From NCBI RefSeq assembly GCF_000808015.1, contig NZ_JWHR01000087.1, positions 4,062 to 68,061 of the forward strand: DNA of 64,000 nt. The letters are read 5' to 3'. Source of the stretch: Terrisporobacter othiniensis. Lineage in GTDB: Bacteria > Bacillota > Clostridia > Peptostreptococcales > Peptostreptococcaceae. This document shows, in pieces, positions 1 through 7,643 of the stretch. The position numbers and the translations under genes are program-made. The stretch's first letter is position 1. The number at the start of each line of letters is the position of its first letter. The notes below the pieces were generated by a model. It made no database searches, was not told the DNA's origin, and worked only from the letters and a program-made list of their open reading frames with translations.

Positions 1-341
1 GTATAAGTAACCTTTGCTTTTCTTTCTTCAGTTAATGAGTATCCATTCCATATAGCATCTATATTTCCTGAATTTAATTCAGTTTCTTTCATTGACCAAT
101 CTATACTTTGGAACTTAACATCCATATTTAATCTTTTAAAGGTTTCTTTAGCTAAATCCACATCAAACCCTACTGTATCTCCATTATCATCTAAATATCC
201 CATTGGGAAGTATGTATTATCATATCCGATTACTATTTCATTATCATCGGAAGTAACATTCTTTTTGTTGCATCCTACTGCTCCTACCATAATTGCTAAA
301 ACCGCTAATCCCATTATTAATTTCTTTGATATCTTTTTCAT
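1..341 (-). CDS. Amino acid ABC transporter substrate-binding lipoprotein (partial), probably histidine
   Basis: The first 113 codons of a secreted solute-binding protein; the gene runs off the left edge. The N-terminus is a lipoprotein signal ending in VGAVGC, with the lipidated Cys at about residue 24. Then follow features of family 3 amino acid receptors: a GYDNTYFPMGY strand, GFDVDLAKE, and NSGNIDAIWNGYSLTEER. AGGAGG lies 8 bases before the ATG. The protein would capture an amino acid outside the membrane and pass it to a permease and ATPase lying further left, outside this window. Specificity is inferred from the leader upstream, which carries five consecutive histidine codons and a terminator. 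Family assignment is firm; histidine as substrate is an inference. Confidence 0.85.
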   Translation of the reverse strand, partial: MKKISKKLIMGLAVLAIMVGAVGCNKKNVTSDDNEIVIGYDNTYFPMGYLDDNGDTVGFDVDLAKETFKRLNMDVKFQSIDWSMKETELNSGNIDAIWNGYSLTEERKAKVTY

Positions 342-382
342 TTCTTTCTCCTCCTAATAATTTAATCTTTTATTATTGCAAT

Positions 383-415
383 AAAAAAACCACATAGGCT
401 AATACCTATGTGGTT
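383..415 (-). terminator. Attenuator terminator in front of the binding-protein gene
   Basis: An 11-bp perfect stem (388-398 with 405-415, 6-base loop) is followed on the minus strand by seven U. It lies 42 bases before the start of the binding-protein gene and after the leader peptide, so it can stop transcription before the gene. Confidence 0.85.
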
Positions 416-434
416 AATATTTGTTATATATATT

Positions 435-499
435 CCACCATAGATACAAGCCTTTTTAACAACACTAAAAGGGCTTGTATCTATGAATTAAATTTCATA
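435..499 (-). promoter_or_regulatory. Competing hairpins of the histidine attenuator
   Basis: In minus-strand order: segment 1 (499-494) can pair with segment 2 (487-482). Segment 2 is also the base of a long stem, 485-467 with 457-439 (14 perfect pairs, then one wobble and four A-U). The end of that stem, CTATGGTGG at 443-435, can instead pair with the terminator's first arm at 413-406 with one bulged G. This is the 1:2/3:4 versus 2:3/terminator choice of classical amino acid attenuators. The pairings are seen in the sequence; the regulatory reading is inference. Confidence 0.65.
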
Positions 500-501
500 A
501 T

Positions 502-576
502 TTACAATCCCTTGGTTCTATGATGGTGATGATGAAGTTGTATATTTAATTTTATTGCAATTATTGAATTTTTCAT
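502..576 (-). CDS. Histidine leader peptide, 24 aa
   Basis: A 24-codon ORF with GAGGAGA nine bases before the ATG. Residues 15-19 are five consecutive histidines (codons CAT CAT CAC CAT CAT, positions 534-520), followed by RTKGL and a stop. It is followed within 90 bases by a rho-independent terminator and then by an amino acid binding-protein gene. A run of the regulated amino acid's codons in a short ORF before a terminator is the hallmark of ribosome-mediated attenuation, as in the enterobacterial his operon. Low-GC Firmicutes usually use T-boxes for this purpose. Too short for family comparison; the call rests on the histidine run, ribosome site and hairpins. Confidence 0.8.
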   Translation of the reverse strand: MKNSIIAIKLNIQLHHHHHRTKGL

Positions 577-671
577 AACACCATTTCTCCTCTTCTCAAT
601 ATTTGTTTTAATTATTTTTCATTTGTAATTAATATTAATATGAATGTTTGGAATTGTCAAACATTTTTTAT

Positions 672-1052
672 TTAAAATTTATCTTCACGTAATAAATATT
701 CGTTATTATCTTGATCTTTAAATGTGAATAATCTAGCATAAGGCATAGTTACTATATCAGTTACTTCAACACCTTTAGCTTTCATTTCTATATACGCATT
801 ATCTAGATATTCCGTACTTAATATAACTGTTTTATAATCTGTATTAGCATCTGGATATTGAGCTTTCATAAGGTTTTTATCGTATAGAACTATAGTTACC
901 CATTCACTTTCTTTCGGTGCTATTTCTATCCATCTTAAAGGCCCTTCTGTTGCATCTATCTTTGTTACAAAGTTTAATTTTTCAGTCCAAAACTTCTTAG
1001 CTTCATCTTGATTATTTACATATATTGTTACTTTAGCTATTTTATTTATCAT
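672..1052 (-). CDS. VOC (glyoxalase/bleomycin-resistance fold) family protein
   Basis: A 126-residue single-module vicinal-oxygen-chelate protein. It has the usual opening beta strand (INKIAKVTIYVNNQDEAKKFW), the middle LRWIEIAPKESEWVTIVLYD strands, and a closing FTFKDQDNNEYLLRE strand that normally carries the last metal ligand (Glu). The first-strand histidine ligand of true glyoxalase I is replaced (VTIYV), so metal chemistry is doubtful. Many such proteins bind small molecules or have unknown substrates. AGGAGA precedes the ATG. It appears to be a single gene: terminators flank it and neighbours are unrelated. No specific substrate can be named. Confidence 0.8.
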   Translation of the reverse strand: MINKIAKVTIYVNNQDEAKKFWTEKLNFVTKIDATEGPLRWIEIAPKESEWVTIVLYDKNLMKAQYPDANTDYKTVILSTEYLDNAYIEMKAKGVEVTDIVTMPYARLFTFKDQDNNEYLLREDKF

Positions 1053-1093
1053 TTTACTTCTCCTTAGATATCCTTTTATTATAAATATATTAA

Positions 1094-1142
1094 AAAATCT
1101 ATTACGTTAATTAAATAAATCTAAATTAACATAATAGATTTT
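1094..1142. terminator. Terminator of the nucleoside transporter operon
   Basis: A 19-bp near-perfect inverted repeat (1094-1112 with 1124-1142) lies between the last permease gene and the VOC gene. A run of A to its left gives U on the minus strand, and T-rich sequence to its right would let it work on the other strand too. Confidence 0.75.
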
Positions 1143-1198
1143 ATTTTTATAAATACTAAATTTAATTAATGTGAACTATTTAGTATCTATATAGTTTT

Positions 1199-2116
1199 TT
1201 ATAAACTATTTTCTTTTTTTGTTTTACTAGCGCAGTAAATTACATATATAACTACTATTGCAAGGTAAGGTAACATTTGAATAAACTCTATTGGAAGTTT
1301 TGCCCCTTGTAAATAGTTACTCATACTTTCCGTGAATCCAAATAGACTTGATGTTAAAAGCCCTACAACTGGATTAGATCCTGCCATGGCTTGAGTAGCA
1401 AGTGCTATATATCCTCTTCCTGATGTCATACCTGCTGAGAATAGTGTTACATATCCCATAGATAAAAATGCTCCACCAAGGGCTGCTAATGCTCCACTCA
1501 TTGTTAATGCTATATATTTTACTCTATTAACACTAATTCCTACAGATTCCGCAGCTTCTGGACTTTCTCCAACAGCTTTAATTCTAAGTCCTAATTTTGT
1601 ATATTTGAACATCACCCAAACAAGTAATACTAGTATTAATGCCACATACGTTAATATATTATGTCCTGATAATATGTTTCCCACTACTGGTATATTTTCT
1701 ATTATTGGTATATTTATATTAGGTAAAACTAAAGAATTTAAAGAAGTTGACGCTCCCTTATCTCCTGTTAATAAATATAAACCAAATACTGTCATTCCTG
1801 ATGCCATTAAGTTTAACGATATACCAGATATTATTATATTTGATTTTAATTTAAGAGCAAAATAAGCAATTATATTACTCATTATTATTCCTGAAAGTAC
1901 TGCAAATGCTAAACCTGCAAAAGCACTTTGTGTAAAATGACTTGCTGCTACCCCAACAAATGCCGCTGTTAACATTGTACCCTCTAGCGCTATATTTCTA
2001 GCTCCTGCACGAGCAGCTATCATAGCTCCTAAAGTCGTTAAAAGTATAGGAGTTGTGGATCTTATAACAGCAAACCAAAAACCATCTTTTAATAAGATAT
2101 CAAATAGAGCTTCCAT
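1199..2116 (-). CDS. BMP-type nucleoside ABC transporter permease, second subunit
   Basis: A 305-residue polytopic membrane protein of the branched-chain/ribose permease superfamily (NupQ/RnsD-like). The N-terminus (ALFDILLKDGFWFAVIRSTTP) and the loop ARAGARNIALEGTML, with its IALEG signature, are typical of the smaller permease of nucleoside ABC importers that use a BMP lipoprotein. The cytoplasmic EAA-like loop reads GLRIKAVGESPEAAESVGISV. The ATG overlaps the stop of the previous permease by one base (TAATG), so the two are translationally coupled. Last gene of the operon, followed by a strong terminator. Partner of the 362-aa permease and the ATPase upstream; substrate most likely purine nucleosides. 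Confidence 0.85.
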   Translation of the reverse strand: MEALFDILLKDGFWFAVIRSTTPILLTTLGAMIAARAGARNIALEGTMLTAAFVGVAASHFTQSAFAGLAFAVLSGIIMSNIIAYFALKLKSNIIISGISLNLMASGMTVFGLYLLTGDKGASTSLNSLVLPNINIPIIENIPVVGNILSGHNILTYVALILVLLVWVMFKYTKLGLRIKAVGESPEAAESVGISVNRVKYIALTMSGALAALGGAFLSMGYVTLFSAGMTSGRGYIALATQAMAGSNPVVGLLTSSLFGFTESMSNYLQGAKLPIEFIQMLPYLAIVVIYVIYCASKTKKENSL

Positions 2117-3204
2117 TACTTATCGCCCCCTTTGTTTTCATTATTTGCTAAAGCTAATTGGCTTTCTTTTCTTTGTTTTATAAAGTATAAGAATCTTTCA
2201 GCTGTAACTAAAAGTATTATTACACCTTGTATAAGAGCAACTATTTCATTTTGTACATCTGTTTGTCTTGACATTATATCTGCACCAACACGCACATATG
2301 ATAGGAAAAATGCTGCTATTGGTATAAATATTGGATTATTAGATGAAAGTATAGATATTATAACTCCATCCCAAGCATATGTCGGAGCTTGAGACCATTG
2401 GAAACGTCTATACATCCCTAGCTTTTCTATAGCACCTCCTATAGCTGCCACAAATCCTGATATAAATGAAGTATAAAGTATGCATCTTTTAGTATTTATT
2501 CCTGAGTATTTTGCAAACTCTGGATTAGACCCTACTATTCTTATTTCATAACCCCATTTAGTACGAGTTAAGAAAATATACAATAATACACAAACTATAA
2601 TAGCTATTATAAATCCACTATGAAGTCTTGTCCCACTAACAATAGTAGAAAGTTGAGCAGTATTTAAAAACTTAAGTGAAGCAAAGTTAGAAGCTTGTCT
2701 GTCTGCTAAAAACTTATTTATTATATAAAGCCCTGTATAGAAAAATACATAATTAAGCATTAATGAAGTAACAAGTTCATTTGCTTTATATTTAACCTTG
2801 CAAAATGCTGGTATACTTCCTATAAGCCCACCTATAAAACCTGCTATAACTATTGCAACCATAGGATGAACTCCTCCTGGTAGTGGTATCATTATAGCTA
2901 CAAATGATGCTATAACTGCCCCCATATAGAAAGATGCATCTGTTATCATTGAGAAGTTTCCTGATTTAAAAACTAAACTTAATGATAAACCTGTAAACAT
3001 TAACGGAACCATCATTTCAAGCACATTAAATATATATCTTTTTGAGCTTACTGGTCCTAAAAGTAAAGTAGATAAGGCTTTAGTTGGATTTTCACTAACT
3101 AAAAATATTATTCCACTTGTTATAATAAGTGCTATACCTATAGCAACAAATAATCTTAATAAATCAAAATATTTAAGTATATTAAACTTTTTGTCTTTAT
3201 GCAT
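2116..3204 (-). CDS. BMP-type nucleoside ABC transporter permease, first subunit
   Basis: A 362-residue integral membrane protein (NupP/RnsC-like), the larger permease of a nucleoside importer. After a short basic N-terminus come about ten hydrophobic segments. The coupling loop is GYEIRIVGSNPEFAKYSGI, which parallels the smaller permease. The longest ORF would begin at a TTG five codons upstream, but GGAGG lies eight bases before the ATG at 3204, so that start is chosen. This ATG overlaps the end of the ATPase gene by eight bases, indicating coupling. The C-terminus is a soluble Lys/Glu/Asn-rich tail. Function from family and operon context; exact nucleoside not determinable. Confidence 0.85.
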   Translation of the reverse strand: MHKDKKFNILKYFDLLRLFVAIGIALIITSGIIFLVSENPTKALSTLLLGPVSSKRYIFNVLEMMVPLMFTGLSLSLVFKSGNFSMITDASFYMGAVIASFVAIMIPLPGGVHPMVAIVIAGFIGGLIGSIPAFCKVKYKANELVTSLMLNYVFFYTGLYIINKFLADRQASNFASLKFLNTAQLSTIVSGTRLHSGFIIAIIVCVLLYIFLTRTKWGYEIRIVGSNPEFAKYSGINTKRCILYTSFISGFVAAIGGAIEKLGMYRRFQWSQAPTYAWDGVIISILSSNNPIFIPIAAFFLSYVRVGADIMSRQTDVQNEIVALIQGVIILLVTAERFLYFIKQRKESQLALANNENKGGDK

Positions 3205-4750
3205 AATAAGCACCTCCAATTACTTCCTCACTGTCATGCTTAACTCCTAGCATGTAAAGACCTAATTCTTCTTCAGTTACATTCTTAGCATCCTCTATGT
3301 AACCTACTATTTTACCTTCGTGCATAACAATTATACTATCACTTAAAGATAAAACTTCTCCTAAATCTGATGATATAAGAAGTATGGCTTTTTTAGCCTC
3401 TCTCATATCTAATATCTTATGTCTTATAAATTCTATTGCCCCAACATCAATTCCACGAGTTGGTTGATTAACTATTAAAAGATCTGAGTCATATAAAAAT
3501 TCACGTCCTACTATAACCTTTTGTATATTTCCTCCAGATAAATCTTTTATAGATTGTTTTGTATTATCATGCTTTACTATAAATTCTTTTACTAAATTAG
3601 TTGTAAATTCTTTTACTTTTCTTAAATCTAGTAATCCTTTTTTATTTAATTCTTTTGACGCATATATTTTAGATATAGCATTGTCTTCTATTGAAAGGTT
3701 TGGTGCACTACCAAAATGCAATCTATCTTCAGATACATGAGATATTCCCATTTCCTGTCTTTTTAATATAGATTCTTTTGTAATATCTTTATCTTTTAAA
3801 GATATTTTTCCACTTACTATATCAGTAGTTCCTATTATGGCATTTACAAGTTCTGATTGTCCGTTTCCTTCTATACCTGCAACACCTAATATTTGTCCTT
3901 CTCTTACTGTAAAACTCATATTATCTACTACTACGTTCTTAAATTGATTTTTAACTGTTAAGTTGTCAATTTTTAAAACTGTCTTTTCAAAGTTTCCTTC
4001 TGTTTTTTCAATATTTAAATCAACATCACGTCCAACCATTAATTTAGATATTTCTTGCTCAGAAAGCTCACTTACTGAATAAGTTCCCATAGTTCTACCA
4101 TCTCTTAGAACAGTCAACCTATCACAAAGTTCTTTTATTTCGTGAAGCTTATGAGATATAAATATTATTGTGTATCCTTGCTCTTTTAGTAATTTTAATT
4201 GTTTAAATAACTCTTCTATCTCTTGTGGTGTAAGTACTGCTGTTGGTTCATCTAGAATTAATATCTTTGCACCTCTATATAATGCTTTTAATATTTCTAG
4301 TTTTTGTTTCATTGCTATTGAAATGTCTTTTACTTTAGCTCTTGCGTCAACTTTTAAGTTATACTTAGTTGAAATTTCTTCTGTTTGTTTTATGGCTTCT
4401 TCTATATTTATAAACCCTGATTTAGAGGTTTCATGACCTAAAATCAAGTTTTCTGCCACACTTAAAGAGGGCACCAACATAAAATGTTGATGCACCATCC
4501 CTATACCTTTTTCTAAGGCTTGTTTAGATGAAGAAAAGTTTACCTGTTCTCCATTTACATATATATCACCACTAGTTTGTGGCATCATTCCAAATAGCAT
4601 TTTCATTAGAGTTGACTTGCCTGCACCATTTTCACCTATAAGTGCATGAATTTCACCTTCGTTTATAGCAATATTTACATTGTAGTTTGCAACTACACCA
4701 CCAGGATATACTTTTGTTAAATTACTTACTTTTAATATTTCTTTTGTCAT
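3197..4750 (-). CDS. Nucleoside ABC transporter ATPase (two tandem domains)
   Basis: A 517-residue ATPase with two nucleotide-binding domains, the sugar/nucleoside importer layout (NupO/RnsB). Domain 1 has Walker A GENGAGKST (residues 39-47) and Walker B LILDEPTAVLTPQE. Domain 2 (from about 260) has a degenerate Walker A (GIEGNGQSE), the signature LSGGNIQKV, and NQPTRGID where DEPT would normally be. This asymmetry is normal in the family and means mainly one site hydrolyses ATP. It energises the two permeases downstream. It follows the lipoprotein gene after 155 bases that hold two hairpins, which may lower its expression relative to the receptor. Confidence 0.88.
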   Translation of the reverse strand: MTKEILKVSNLTKVYPGGVVANYNVNIAINEGEIHALIGENGAGKSTLMKMLFGMMPQTSGDIYVNGEQVNFSSSKQALEKGIGMVHQHFMLVPSLSVAENLILGHETSKSGFINIEEAIKQTEEISTKYNLKVDARAKVKDISIAMKQKLEILKALYRGAKILILDEPTAVLTPQEIEELFKQLKLLKEQGYTIIFISHKLHEIKELCDRLTVLRDGRTMGTYSVSELSEQEISKLMVGRDVDLNIEKTEGNFEKTVLKIDNLTVKNQFKNVVVDNMSFTVREGQILGVAGIEGNGQSELVNAIIGTTDIVSGKISLKDKDITKESILKRQEMGISHVSEDRLHFGSAPNLSIEDNAISKIYASKELNKKGLLDLRKVKEFTTNLVKEFIVKHDNTKQSIKDLSGGNIQKVIVGREFLYDSDLLIVNQPTRGIDVGAIEFIRHKILDMREAKKAILLISSDLGEVLSLSDSIIVMHEGKIVGYIEDAKNVTEEELGLYMLGVKHDSEEVIGGAYYA

Positions 4751-4781
4751 TTAACACACTCCCGATTATTATTTTCATTTA

Positions 4782-4880
4782 AGCAATGGATATATCTGCA
4801 GCGATAGCAAAGATATATCGTTGGCGCCATGAGCATAGCGAATTTTTTATAAGGGTATAACATTTTTGTTATGCCCTTAT
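4782..4880 (-). other. Two intercistronic hairpins between lipoprotein and ATPase genes
   Basis: The first pairs around 4784-4798 with 4812-4825 (GATATATC arms). The second is a 13-bp stem with one mismatch, 4849-4861 with 4868-4880. Neither has a proper U tract on the minus strand, so they look more like RNA-stabilising or partly terminating structures. Such structures often keep receptor mRNA in excess over ATPase and permease mRNA. Confidence 0.5.
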
Positions 4881-4905
4881 ATTTATTTAATATTTTATAT
4901 ATTTT

Positions 4906-6018
4906 CTACTTTGCTGAGTTTATTACTTCTTTTAACTGAGCTTCTTTCATACCTAATGCAGACTTAACTTCTACTTTACCATCTTTTAATTCTTTAGATA
5001 TTTCAGTTACTCTATTTCTTATTTCTTCACTTACAGTTGAAGTATATATATCATTTTCAGCTAATTCAACAACACCTTCTTTTGCTCCTAAAACATTGTG
5101 GCTATTGAATTGTAATGAATTATCTAAGAAAGATTCCATAGTTAAAGCTAATGAGTTGTCTACTCTTTTTAACGCTGAAGAAATTATATATTTTTGTTCT
5201 TCTTTTCCTTCGTAAGCTAATGCTTGGTCACTATCCACACCTATAACATATTTTTTAGAATCTCTAGCTGCTTCTACTGATCCTGCTGAAGCTGGTCCAG
5301 CTGCTGTAAACACTACATCTGCTCCATTTGAATATTGAGCTAATGTTAATTCTTTAGCTTTTGCTGTATCTGTAAATGAACCTACATAAGCTACTTCAAC
5401 TTTCATATCTTTATCTATAAACTTAGCTCCTTCTATGTATCCTACTAAGAAGTCGTTTATAACTGCTGATGTATCTCTAGCTCCAACAAATCCTACAACT
5501 TTATCTTTATTAGCAAGTTCCATGTCACTTGTAGTAACTAAAGCTGCTAAAGTACCAGCTAAGAATCCTGCTTCATTTTGCTTATATGTCATTGAATATA
5601 CATTTTCTAAATTATATTCATCATAATTTACATCTGTATCATATATTAAGAATTTCTTTTCAGGATAAAGCTCTGCTGTATTTTCAACATGCTCTTTCAT
5701 ATCCCAACCACCAGTTATTATAACATCAGCGTCTGATTCTGATGCATCTATTAAAGCTGGTTCAAACTTAGTTTGATCAAATCCCATCTCTACAACTTCA
5801 ACATCAACCTTATCACCAAATTGCTCTTCTATTTTTTCTGCTCCAGCATTTGCTGAATCATTTATACCTTTATCTCCTAATGCTCCTGTTACTAATAATT
5901 TCACATTTACTTTATCTGAGCTAGAAGCTGTATCTTCTCCTCCTGCTCCACATCCTACCAAGAAAGTAGCACTTAATCCTATTGCTAATAGTGTTGATAA
6001 TATTTTTTTCTTAAACAT
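4906..6018 (-). CDS. BMP family nucleoside-binding lipoprotein
   Basis: A 370-residue secreted receptor of the BMP/PnrA family (BmpA, NupN, RnsA), which bind purine nucleosides outside the membrane. The lipoprotein signal ends LSATFLVGC (Cys about residue 23). Family blocks are visible: LLVTGALGDKGINDSANAG, GGWDMKEHVENTAELYPEKKFLIYD, NEAGFLAGTLAALVT, GFVGARDT, and VVFTAAGPASAGSVEAARDS. The gene begins four bases after the M20 amidohydrolase stop, so both share an mRNA, and the ATPase and permeases follow. Nucleoside binding is the known role of the family; the exact ligand is not fixed here. Confidence 0.9.
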   Translation of the reverse strand: MFKKKILSTLLAIGLSATFLVGCGAGGEDTASSSDKVNVKLLVTGALGDKGINDSANAGAEKIEEQFGDKVDVEVVEMGFDQTKFEPALIDASESDADVIITGGWDMKEHVENTAELYPEKKFLIYDTDVNYDEYNLENVYSMTYKQNEAGFLAGTLAALVTTSDMELANKDKVVGFVGARDTSAVINDFLVGYIEGAKFIDKDMKVEVAYVGSFTDTAKAKELTLAQYSNGADVVFTAAGPASAGSVEAARDSKKYVIGVDSDQALAYEGKEEQKYIISSALKRVDNSLALTMESFLDNSLQFNSHNVLGAKEGVVELAENDIYTSTVSEEIRNRVTEISKELKDGKVEVKSALGMKEAQLKEVINSAK

Positions 6019-6021
6019 TTA

Positions 6022-7338
6022 CTAATCCTCCCAGTTGTAAACTTGTGTATTGTTTGTATCATTTAATAGTTCTATATATTGATCAAAGTTAAGCTTTTGC
6101 TCATACTTTGATAATATTTCTTTTGTTTTTTTACCATCATCTTTTAATAAATCTATTACTGATGATGTAATATATTTCATAGGTAATTCATATGCTAAGT
6201 ATTTATCTTCTGTTCTAAAATCATTACCATGAATTCTTCCTGCAAATCCTGATACTCCTATTTGAACAGTTGGCATTATATAAGATAAATCTCCTATATC
6301 TCCACTAGCAAAAGAATGGCAGTCTTTAAGAATTTTATCTTCATCCATAAATTTAAGCATATTTTCTTTTAATACTTCTGTAAGATTCTTATCTTGAGTA
6401 AGAGGTAAATATCCTCCTGTATTCGAAATCTTAACTTGAGCTCCAAGTGCTAATGCTCCACCTTTTATCGCTCTATTTACCTTAGTATCTACATCCATTA
6501 TTGCATCTAATGTCTTTGCTCTTATGTACATATCTAAAACTACTTTTTCAGGAACACTATTAACACTTGCCCCACCTTCACTTATTACGTAGTGAACCCT
6601 TACTGTATCTTCTTCTTTAAATGTTTCTCTTAAATAAGCTATTGCATTTAAAGCTACATTTGCTGCATTTAGTGCATTTACTCCATCCCATGGATTAAGT
6701 CCTGCATGTGATGAAACTCCTTTAAAAGTAATTTTTTTACCTAAAAATCCATTTAAACTTGAATTTATTTCTGTATAATATTTATCATTAGGTGGCATAG
6801 AATGACAAGATATTATTAAGTCAATATCATTAAACGTATTTAATCTTACCATTTCTTGTTTACCCGACATATAAGATATTTTGTTCTCTTCAATTAAATT
6901 TTCTCTATAATTAAAGTCACAATATTCTTCTGCAGGTGTTGCTATAAATGAAATCTTTCCACCTAATTCATTTATAACCTTAGATTCTTTTAATGCAATA
7001 AATGAACCAAGTATTGTGCCTATTTGAGCATAGTGACCACAAGAATGAGCACATTCATCTTTTTTTCCTAAGTATTTATGGTCTGTACTAGGAACCGAAT
7101 CTATTTCGCATAAAAGACCTATATGAGGACCTTTTTTTCCAGAATCTAGTGTAGCTTTAATTCCTGTTATAGCTATATCATTTTTATAATCAATATCATA
7201 CTTATCAAAAATTTTACAAATTAATTTATTAGTTTCAAACTCTTTAAAACCAAGTTCAGGATTTTCAAATATGTTTTCACCTAAATTAATCATTTCATTT
7301 TTTATTGAATTTATTTCATTCCAAATTCTATTATCCAT
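6022..7338 (-). CDS. M20 family metallo-amidohydrolase
   Basis: A 438-residue M20-clan hydrolase of the amidohydrolase (M20D-like) branch, which cleaves amide or carbamoyl bonds in small molecules. Visible are GLLCEIDSVP (residues 74-83), HSCGHYAQIGT (98-108, with C100 and H102 in metal-ligand positions), IATPAEEY for the catalytic and metal Glu pair, and ASGDIGDLS near the C-terminus. In most M20D enzymes the central motif continues as GHDxH; here Asp and His are replaced by Tyr and Gln, so metal binding may differ. First gene of the nucleoside transporter operon, with its own promoter and dyad operator. It might process the imported compound; the true substrate is unknown. Confidence 0.8.
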   Translation of the reverse strand: MDNRIWNEINSIKNEMINLGENIFENPELGFKEFETNKLICKIFDKYDIDYKNDIAITGIKATLDSGKKGPHIGLLCEIDSVPSTDHKYLGKKDECAHSCGHYAQIGTILGSFIALKESKVINELGGKISFIATPAEEYCDFNYRENLIEENKISYMSGKQEMVRLNTFNDIDLIISCHSMPPNDKYYTEINSSLNGFLGKKITFKGVSSHAGLNPWDGVNALNAANVALNAIAYLRETFKEEDTVRVHYVISEGGASVNSVPEKVVLDMYIRAKTLDAIMDVDTKVNRAIKGGALALGAQVKISNTGGYLPLTQDKNLTEVLKENMLKFMDEDKILKDCHSFASGDIGDLSYIMPTVQIGVSGFAGRIHGNDFRTEDKYLAYELPMKYITSSVIDLLKDDGKKTKEILSKYEQKLNFDQYIELLNDTNNTQVYNWED

Positions 7339-7352
7339 AATACACCTCTACA

Positions 7353-7386
7353 CGAACTATTGTTTTTTTCATTTTCATTTAGTTCG
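7353..7386 (-). promoter_or_regulatory. PurBox-like dyad (candidate PurR operator)
   Basis: CGAAC at 7353-7357 and its inverted copy GTTCG at 7382-7386 are separated by 24 bases. Both are flanked by A/T in the way of the Bacillus PurR box (AWWWCCGAACWWT, two inverted copies about 16-17 bases apart between box edges). The dyad lies just downstream of the promoter at 7399-7426 and 15 bases before the M20 start codon, where a repressor would block transcription. The CC of the consensus is AC here. A match by eye only. Confidence 0.5.
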
Positions 7387-7398
7387 TTTTCCGTTTTT

Positions 7399-7426
7399 AT
7401 TATATCATGTTTGGATTAAATTTCAA
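7399..7426 (-). promoter_or_regulatory. Sigma-A type promoter of the M20/nucleoside operon
   Basis: On the minus strand TTGAAA (7426-7421), a 16-base spacer, then TATAAT (7404-7399). It points at the M20 gene, with the PurBox-like dyad just downstream. Confidence 0.65.
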
Positions 7427-7541
7427 CATATTTCGCGTTTTTTCTACTATTTTTTGTTCTATTTTTTATATTTCATTTGTCTCACATCATAAAATAGTAT
7501 TATTTTTCAACATTTAACAAGTAAAAGTTATAAATCTCAAT

Positions 7542-7571
7542 AAAAAAGAATCCAACATTTAGTCAGATTCC
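7542..7571 (-). terminator. Terminator after adenine deaminase
   Basis: A 9-pair stem with two wobbles (7548-7556 with 7562-7570, 5-base loop), followed on the minus strand by six U. It lies about 70 bases after the ade stop codon and upstream of the M20 promoter. Confidence 0.65.
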
Positions 7572-7643
7572 TTATCTTATTACATTATATTCGAATTTTA
7601 CATTTTACTATTTATCATTTGTTCGTATTTATTTCATATATGT

